NCBI GenBank assembly: GCA_017551765.1
Contig: JAFZKV010000047.1
Span: 1-38,071, forward strand
DNA length: 38,071 nucleotides
Direction of reading: 5' to 3'
From: Bacteroidales bacterium
GTDB lineage: Bacteria > Bacteroidota > Bacteroidia > Bacteroidales > P3
A program made the translations under genes and the position numbers. Below are positions 33,650-38,071 of the stretch, piece after piece (within the stretch, counting starts at the first letter, position 1; each line of letters begins with the position of its first letter). Under the pieces are notes generated by a model. It had not been told where the DNA came from. It did not search any database and worked only from the letters and a program-made list of their open reading frames with translations.

Positions 33650-34553
33650 ACTGTTTCTTGTAATGGGGGTGGTAGGTGGCGATGGTGTTGCGGAGGGTGT
33701 CGCGGCTGATGTGGGTGTAGATCTCGGTGATGGAGATGGAAGCATGCCCCAGCATCTCCTGCACGGCGCGCAGGTCGGCACCGTTCTCCACCAGCTCGGT
33801 GGCGAAGCTGTGGCGCAACGTGTGCGGGCTAATCCTTTTCTTTATTTGAGCATTTGCAACCGCCTGTTTCAGAAACATAAAGACATAGTTGCGCGACAGG
33901 CGCGTACCCAGGCGGTTGATGAAGACATACTTCTTTTCGGAGGGCTTGATGTTGATGTGCGAACGCACGGTGTGGATGTAGGTCTGCAGCAACTCCAGGG
34001 CGGTGGGGTTGATGGGCACCCACCGTTCCTTGTCGCCCTTGCCGATGACCTGCAGCATCTGTTCTTCGTCGTAGATGTTTGAAAGTTTGAGGTTTACCAA
34101 CTCCGACACCCGCAAGCCGCAGCCGTAGAGCACCTCGATAATCACGTTGTTGCGGTATTGGTCGGGCTGGCTTAGGTCGAAAGTGGATTGTATCTTCGTA
34201 ATCTCCTCATCGGTAAGCACATCAGGCAGATGGCGCGCACTCTTGGGCAGGTCGAGCAGCTCGGCGGGGCTGCTCTTCACCGCCTCCTCGACAACCAGCA
34301 TTTTGTAGAAGGTGCGCCAGCCGGAAATCATGCGCCGCTGCGTGAGGGGCGACAGTTCGATGTCGTTCAGCACATTCAACAACTGCCTTAACAAGTCTAC
34401 CGTAACATCTTCTGGCTCAACATTCATGCCGTTCATGAATTCAGCCAGGTGGGACACGTCGCGGAGGTAGGCCTCGATGCTGTTGGCGGCCAATCCTTTC
34501 TCAAGCTTGAGGTAGTTTGCGAAGTCGCGCTGGTAGCGCTGCCAGGTGTCCAT
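33648..34553 (-). CDS. xerD: Tyrosine site-specific recombinase, XerD-like
   Basis: The 301-residue protein has the two-domain form of XerC/XerD: a SAM-like core-binding domain (residues about 1-95) and the catalytic domain. All six active-site residues are visible: R148 (CGLRVSELVNL), K172 (IGKGDKERWVPI), H244 and R247 (HTLRHSFATEL), H270 (LGHASISITEIY) and the nucleophile Y279. These enzymes resolve chromosome dimers at dif; XerC versus XerD cannot be separated with confidence here, so the symbol is provisional. It starts 12 bp after the pdxK stop on the same strand. It is a normal chromosomal gene and not clearly linked to a mobile element. Confidence 0.9.
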   Translation of the reverse strand: MDTWQRYQRDFANYLKLEKGLAANSIEAYLRDVSHLAEFMNGMNVEPEDVTVDLLRQLLNVLNDIELSPLTQRRMISGWRTFYKMLVVEEAVKSSPAELLDLPKSARHLPDVLTDEEITKIQSTFDLSQPDQYRNNVIIEVLYGCGLRVSELVNLKLSNIYDEEQMLQVIGKGDKERWVPINPTALELLQTYIHTVRSHINIKPSEKKYVFINRLGTRLSRNYVFMFLKQAVANAQIKKRISPHTLRHSFATELVENGADLRAVQEMLGHASISITEIYTHISRDTLRNTIATYHPHYKKQ

Positions 34554-34565
34554 AGGGGCTGCGGA

Positions 34566-35414
34566 TTAGAGGAGGTCGAGACATTGTTCGATGGGGATGC
34601 CACGACACTTGTCGGAGAGCGAGCGGTTGCGGTCGATGAGGTTGCTGACCACCGTCATGGCGGTTTGCGTACTCTCTTTCAGCGACTTGCCGTTCATCAG
34701 ATGTCCTATGAGCACGGCCGAAAAGATGTCGCCGGTGCCGTGAAAAGCTACGGGGATTTCGTCGTAGTCGAGCCGGAAATATGGGTGGTCGGTGGTCGGT
34801 AGCCGGTGGTCGGTGGTGGGCAGGTTGGCGCCGAGGCGTCCGATGACGCAGCTGTGGCCGTCGACGCGGGCGCTGGTGACAAGGGCCGAGCGGGCGCCGA
34901 GGGCGGCGATGCCGTCGAGCATGGTGCAGGCTTCGCCCCACGAGAGGCCTTCGGGGCGGTAGGGGGTATCGGTGAGGTAGCAGGCCTCGGTGTAGTTGGG
35001 GAAGGTGAGGTCGGCCACACCCACCATGTCGCGCATCAGCTCCACCTGGCGCTGGCTCATGCCGTTATACAGGCGGCCGCCGTCGCCCATGATGGGGTCG
35101 ACAAAGACGGTGGTGCCCTCGCGGCGCAGCTGTGTGCAGTAGTCGGCCACCAGACGGGCCTGTTCGTCGCTGAACATCAAGCCCGTGCACACAGCATCGA
35201 AGCGGAAGCCCAGCTGGCGCCACACGGGGATGGTGCCGCGCATATAGTCGGTGGTTTCCAGAACGTTGAAGCGTCCGTAGTCGAGCGTATTGGAGACGAG
35301 GGCGGTGGGCAGGTTGTAGGTACTATGGCCCAAGTGTGTCAGTATGGGCAGCATGGCCACCATGCCCACATGGCTGTAGCCCACGACATCGTTTATCAGC
35401 AGTATTTGTTTCAA
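34566..35414 (-). CDS. pdxK: Pyridoxal/pyridoxine kinase
   Basis: The 282-residue protein (from the TTG at 35414) belongs to the ribokinase fold and phosphorylates vitamin B6 forms. The N-terminus KQILLINDVVGYSHVGMVAM is the family start, VDPIMGDGG binds phosphate and metal, and the anion-hole/catalytic motif is GTGDIFSAVLIGHL. The promoter at 35448-35478 lies inside the longer frame, which supports the TTG start, so upstream residues are not translated. Residues about 204-212 (PTTDHRLPTTDH) come from an in-frame heptamer tract at 34784-34818 and are absent from the usual family pattern. It is divergent from gapA. Confidence 0.88.
   Translation of the reverse strand: MKQILLINDVVGYSHVGMVAMLPILTHLGHSTYNLPTALVSNTLDYGRFNVLETTDYMRGTIPVWRQLGFRFDAVCTGLMFSDEQARLVADYCTQLRREGTTVFVDPIMGDGGRLYNGMSQRQVELMRDMVGVADLTFPNYTEACYLTDTPYRPEGLSWGEACTMLDGIAALGARSALVTSARVDGHSCVIGRLGANLPTTDHRLPTTDHPYFRLDYDEIPVAFHGTGDIFSAVLIGHLMNGKSLKESTQTAMTVVSNLIDRNRSLSDKCRGIPIEQCLDLL
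34784..34818. repeat. Heptamer tract inside pdxK, unit GGTGGTC, 5 copies
   Basis: Five 7-bp units (three GGTGGTC, two variants) lie within the coding sequence and give a repeated TTDH in the protein. The site is just before the last segment containing the catalytic motif. Confidence 0.82.
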
Positions 35415-35440
35415 GTTTGACGTTTGAGGTTTGTCGTTTT
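35413..35440. repeat. Heptamer tract in the pdxK leader, unit xxGTTTG, 4 copies
   Basis: AAGTTTG, ACGTTTG, AGGTTTG and TCGTTTT follow each other between the pdxK promoter and its TTG start, overlapping the start codon by two bases. Confidence 0.7.
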
Positions 35441-35447
35441 CGGGGTG

Positions 35448-35478
35448 CAAAAATACAACAAATTTTCGAGGTGGCGAA
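35448..35478 (-). promoter_or_regulatory. pdxK promoter
   Basis: Minus-strand TATTTTTG (35448-35455) is an exact -7 element; 19 bp upstream is TTCG (35475-35478), a weak match to TTTG. The start would be near 35442. Confidence 0.65.
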
Positions 35479-35486
35479 ATATTTAT

Positions 35487-35517
35487 TTTGTCAGTTGATA
35501 AATAATTACTATCTTTG
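35487..35517 (+). promoter_or_regulatory. gapA promoter
   Basis: TTTG (35487-35490), 19 bp, TATCTTTG (35510-35517) match the consensus exactly. It stands back to back with the pdxK promoter. Confidence 0.88.
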
Positions 35518-35570
35518 TAGTTCAAGATTGAGCATATAAAACATTACAAAACATTAAAAAACACAATATT

Positions 35571-36578
35571 ATGGCAAAAGTTGCAATCAATGGCTTCGGC
35601 CGAATTGGAAGAATGAGCTTCCGCGCTATGCTCGCCCACCCCGAGCTCGACATCGTCGCTATCAACGACCTCACCGATGCGAAGACCCTCGCATACCTGT
35701 TCAAATATGACTCTGTACACGAGAACTTCGACGGCGAAGTGCACGCCGAGGACGACTGTCTGGTGGTCAACGGCAAGAAGGTGAAAATCTATGCCGAGCG
35801 CGACCCGCAGAACCTGCCTTGGGGCCAGCTGGGCGTGGACATCGTGGTGGAGAGCACCGGTCTGTTCAAGAAACGTGAGCAGATGATGAAGCACATCAAC
35901 GCCGGTGCCAAGAAGGTCATCCTGACCGTGCCTGCCGGCAAGGCCGACGACGTGGACGCCACCGTCGTGATGGGCGTGAACGACAACGTGCTGACCAAAG
36001 ACACCATGCTCGTTTCCAACGCCAGCTGCACCACCAACTGCCTGGCTCCCGTGGCCAAAGTTCTGAACGACAAGTTCGGCATCAAGCGCGGTTTGATGAA
36101 CACCGTCCACAGCTACACCAACGACCAGAAGATCCTCGACCAGCCGCACAGCGACCTGCGCCGTGCCCGTGCTGCCGCCGTCAGCATCATCCCCACCAGC
36201 AGCGGCGCCGCCAAGGCTGTGGGCCTGGTCATTCCCGAACTGATGGGCAAGCTGGACGGCTTCGCCATGCGCGTGCCCACTCCCGACGGCAGTGTCGTTG
36301 ACCTGACCGCCGAGCTGAACTGCAACGTCACCAAAGAAGAGATCAACGCCGCCATCAAGGAGGCCGCCGAAGGCCCCATGAAGGGTGTGCTGCAGTATGT
36401 CGACGAGCCCATCGTCAGCATCGACATCATCGACAACACCCACAGCAGCATCTTCGACAGCCTGCTGACCCAGGTGATGGACGGCAACTTCGTGAAGATT
36501 GTCAGCTGGTACGACAACGAGAAGGGCTACAGCACCCGCGTGGGCGACCTCGCCGCTAAACTCGCCAAGCTGCTCTAA
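35571..36578 (+). CDS. gapA: Glyceraldehyde-3-phosphate dehydrogenase, type I
   Basis: The 335-residue glycolytic enzyme oxidises glyceraldehyde-3-phosphate with NAD and phosphate. The Rossmann start is VAINGFGRIGRMSFRA, the NAD-selecting aspartate lies in INDLTD, and the catalytic cysteine is C153 in SNASCTTNCLAP. The barrel end WYDNEKGYSTRVGDL is typical. The length is normal. It has a strong consensus promoter and only one base separates its stop from the fabG start. Confidence 0.98.
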   Translation: MAKVAINGFGRIGRMSFRAMLAHPELDIVAINDLTDAKTLAYLFKYDSVHENFDGEVHAEDDCLVVNGKKVKIYAERDPQNLPWGQLGVDIVVESTGLFKKREQMMKHINAGAKKVILTVPAGKADDVDATVVMGVNDNVLTKDTMLVSNASCTTNCLAPVAKVLNDKFGIKRGLMNTVHSYTNDQKILDQPHSDLRRARAAAVSIIPTSSGAAKAVGLVIPELMGKLDGFAMRVPTPDGSVVDLTAELNCNVTKEEINAAIKEAAEGPMKGVLQYVDEPIVSIDIIDNTHSSIFDSLLTQVMDGNFVKIVSWYDNEKGYSTRVGDLAAKLAKLL

Positions 36579-36579
36579 T

Positions 36580-37326
36580 ATGATCTTAGAAAATAAGACC
36601 GCAATCGTGACCGGTGCCACCCGTGGCATCGGTCACGCCATTGCTATACGGTTCGCCAAGGAGGGCTGCAACGTGGCTTTCTGCGGCCGCGCACGCAACG
36701 ACAAGATGGTCGCCGTAGAGGCAGAGCTGCAAGCCTTGGGCGTGAAAGCCAAAGGCTACGCCGCCGACGTGGCCGACTACCAACAGGCGCAGGACTTCGT
36801 CAAGGAAGTGCTCGCCGACTTCGGATCGGTGGACATCCTGGTCAACAACGCCGGCATCACCAATGACGCCGCCGTCAAGCGCATGACCGAGGAGCAGTTC
36901 GACCATGTGGTGGGCGTGAACCTCAAGAGCGTCTTCTGCATGACCAAGGCCATCCAGCCCTCGATGTGGAAGCAGGGCCACGGCTCGATAGTCAACATCG
37001 GTTCGGTGGTGGGCATCGCGGGCAACTACAACCAGGCCAACTATGCCGCCTCGAAGGCCGGCATCATAGGCTTCAGCAAGAGCTGCGCCAAGGAGTTCGC
37101 CACCCGCAACATCCGCGTCAACGTGGTATGCCCCGGCTTCATCGAGACCGAGATGACCGCCGACGTGCCCAAGGAACTGATGGACACCTGGTGCAGCCGC
37201 ATCCCCATGAAGCGCCCCGGCACCACCGATGAGGTGGCGCAGGCCTGCGTCTTCCTGGCCAGCGACATGTGCCCCTACATCACCAGCGTGGTGCTGCCCG
37301 TCTGCGGAGGTATGGAAGATGCGTAA
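36580..37326 (+). CDS. fabG: 3-oxoacyl-ACP reductase / short-chain dehydrogenase
   Basis: The 248-residue protein is a classical short-chain dehydrogenase. The cofactor loop is TGATRGIGHAIA, NNAGI follows, and the catalytic triad is S142, Y155, K159 (NIGSVVG, NYAASKAGI). The C-terminus CPYITSVVLPVCGGM resembles FabG, which reduces 3-oxoacyl-ACP with NADPH in fatty-acid synthesis. The symbol is the most likely member but other SDRs cannot be excluded. The ATG at 36580 is 1 bp behind the gapA stop; a longer frame inside gapA is rejected. Its stop overlaps the start of the next gene by 8 bp, so the three genes form an operon. Confidence 0.93.
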   Translation: MILENKTAIVTGATRGIGHAIAIRFAKEGCNVAFCGRARNDKMVAVEAELQALGVKAKGYAADVADYQQAQDFVKEVLADFGSVDILVNNAGITNDAAVKRMTEEQFDHVVGVNLKSVFCMTKAIQPSMWKQGHGSIVNIGSVVGIAGNYNQANYAASKAGIIGFSKSCAKEFATRNIRVNVVCPGFIETEMTADVPKELMDTWCSRIPMKRPGTTDEVAQACVFLASDMCPYITSVVLPVCGGMEDA

Positions 37327-38071
37327 GATTGGGTTTACGGTTTACGGTTTACGGTTTACAGTTGGTCTACTCTGGGCTGTCTTGCTGTTGGTTGCCTGCG
37401 GTCAATCAAACAATCAAGCAATCAAGCAATCAACCACCGACACCGTCACCGACGACTACGGACGCACCGTGGCGGTCCCCTCCCACCCTGCGCGGGTAGT
37501 CAGCCTCTCGCCTGCCGTTACCGAGATTATCTATGCCCTCGGCGCCGAGGAGCTCCTTGTGGGCCGGACCGATTTCTGCGTCTACCCGCCCGAGGCGGAG
37601 GCCATTCCCAGCATCGGCGGCATCAGCAACCTCAATATCGAAAAAATACTGTCGCTCAACCCCGACTTGGTCATCAGCGGCTCGATGGTGGGCAAGAAGG
37701 TGACCGACCAGATGGACGCGATGGGCATCCCGATGGTGTGCGTGATTGAGAAACCGCGCTTTGAAGCCCTCTACGACAATATCACGGCTATCGGCCACCT
37801 TGTGGGCAAGGAGCACGAAGCCGACAGTTTAAATAAAGTTTTAAGCTGTGAGCTTTTAGCTTTAAGTGAGGCTGACGCCATTGCGACGCGCCAGCCACTT
37901 AAAACTCACAGCTCACAGCTCACAGCTCCAACTTGCTACTACGTCGTCGGCTTCGGTGCCGGTGGCAACTTCACCGCGGGCGGCAACACCTTCATCAACG
38001 ACATCATCCGCATGGCCGGTGGCCGCAACATTGCCGAAGGCGTGGAAGGCTGGAGCTACAGCCTCGAAGCC
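37319..38071 (+). CDS. BtuF-like ABC-transporter substrate-binding lipoprotein, partial (3' end outside window)
   Basis: The 251 codons in the window encode a vitamin B12/iron-siderophore-type periplasmic binding protein. A lipoprotein signal ends at LLLVACGQS. The periplasmic-binding fold begins TVTDDYGRTVAVPSHPARVV and SLSPAVTEIIYALGAEELLV, then GISNLNIEKILSLNPDLVI. It would deliver its ligand to an ABC importer. Three repeat tracts lie inside the frame: heptamers in the signal sequence (37332-37359), octamers after the lipobox cysteine (37403-37434), and a heptamer-armed palindrome (37839-37932) that adds about 35 residues (from about SLNKVLSCELLALS) not matching the family. The frame stays open through all three. 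The ligand is not determined. Confidence 0.85.
   Translation, partial: MRKIGFTVYGLRFTVGLLWAVLLLVACGQSNNQAIKQSTTDTVTDDYGRTVAVPSHPARVVSLSPAVTEIIYALGAEELLVGRTDFCVYPPEAEAIPSIGGISNLNIEKILSLNPDLVISGSMVGKKVTDQMDAMGIPMVCVIEKPRFEALYDNITAIGHLVGKEHEADSLNKVLSCELLALSEADAIATRQPLKTHSSQLTAPTCYYVVGFGAGGNFTAGGNTFINDIIRMAGGRNIAEGVEGWSYSLEA
37332..37359. repeat. Heptamer tract in signal-peptide codons, unit GGTTTAC, 4 copies
   Basis: Four perfect 7-bp units at codons 5-13 encode GFTVYGLRFT, i.e. all three frames of the unit in turn. Confidence 0.9.
37403..37434. repeat. Octamer tract, unit CAATCAAG, 4 copies
   Basis: Four 8-bp units (CAATCAAA, two CAATCAAG, CAATCAAC) follow the lipobox cysteine codon and encode part of the linker QSNNQAIKQS. 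The unit is the reverse complement of the one at the pckA start (TGATTGTT). Confidence 0.85.
37839..37932. repeat. Heptamer-armed palindrome inserted in frame in the BtuF-like gene
   Basis: Left units (37839-37866) are TTTTAAG, CTGTGAG, CTTTTAG and CTTTAAG. Right units (37898-37932) are CTTAAAA, three CTCACAG and CTCCAAC. The arms are largely reverse complements of each other. The centre 37867-37897 holds GGCTG and CAGCC, which can pair, and the 19-bp core at 37885-37903 matches that of 23692-23710. Confidence 0.85.

Noticed and set aside
33648-34553. XerD-like recombinase as the integrase of a mobile island carrying the CRISPR locus
   Set aside because: The protein looks like a housekeeping Xer recombinase next to pdxK, and no attachment-site duplication was seen around the cas block.
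37319-38071. BtuF-like gene as a pseudogene because of its repeats
   Set aside because: The frame stays open through all three tracts to the end of the window and the flanking fold motifs are intact.

Overview
The window is chromosomal DNA from a member of the Bacteroidota, most likely order Bacteroidales. Three things point there: promoters of the Bacteroidetes type (TTTG, about 19 bp, TAnnTTTG), type IX secretion (T9SS) C-terminal sorting domains of both the type A and the long type B kind, and a GldB-like lipoprotein. The family cannot be fixed from sequence alone. Most genes are GC-rich; the CRISPR-Cas block at about 26.6-33.1 kb is visibly AT-richer and looks acquired.

Layout. (1) 1-2.8 kb: a stress/iron group: a flavodoxin-like lipoprotein (cut by the left edge), a glutathione peroxidase and an AraC-type regulator on the minus strand, then a ferritin-like protein and a 57-residue winged-helix-like protein on the plus strand. 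(2) 3.0-7.5 kb: a giant T9SS type B surface protein overlapping a UspA-like protein. (3) 7.6-8.4 kb: an SPFH/prohibitin protein behind a near-perfect sigma-54 promoter. (4) 8.7-16.7 kb: a tight, mostly overlapping gene chain: DUF349 protein, GldB-like lipoprotein, LTA-synthase-like membrane phosphotransferase, diacylglycerol kinase, SUI1/YciH, and two exported carboxypeptidase-regulatory-domain proteins; then an isolated DUF6266 protein. (5) 17.6-26.5 kb, minus strand: ppdK, pckA, a BspA-type LRR protein with a T9SS type A tail, and gcvP (PEP/pyruvate and glycine metabolism). (6) 26.6-32.6 kb: a complete type II-C CRISPR-Cas locus: tracrRNA and cas9 on back-to-back divergent promoters, cas1, cas2, and a short array of four 47-nt repeats plus one degenerate terminal repeat. 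A PIN-domain toxin with a 35-residue antitoxin candidate follows. (7) 33.6-38.1 kb: a XerD-like recombinase and pdxK (minus), then gapA, fabG and a BtuF-like binding protein cut by the right edge.

The CRISPR system appears complete and catalytically intact. The array is read on the minus strand, toward cas2, because the tracrRNA anti-repeat pairs with that orientation. The terminal repeat has kept its promoter-like half and lost its tracr-pairing half.

The least explained signal is not a gene. Two families of short-period repeats recur through the window with a constant period but a different unit sequence at each place. One has 11-bp units (about one helical turn), is strictly intergenic (five loci), and often folds back on an inverted copy. 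The other has 7-bp (sometimes 8-bp) units at about twelve sites, both between genes and inside reading frames. Some copies form palindromes around a core, and two distant palindromes share a nearly identical 19-bp core. One of these lies in frame inside the BtuF-like gene, in the manner of Rickettsia palindromic elements. I regard these repeats as the best candidate for something undescribed.
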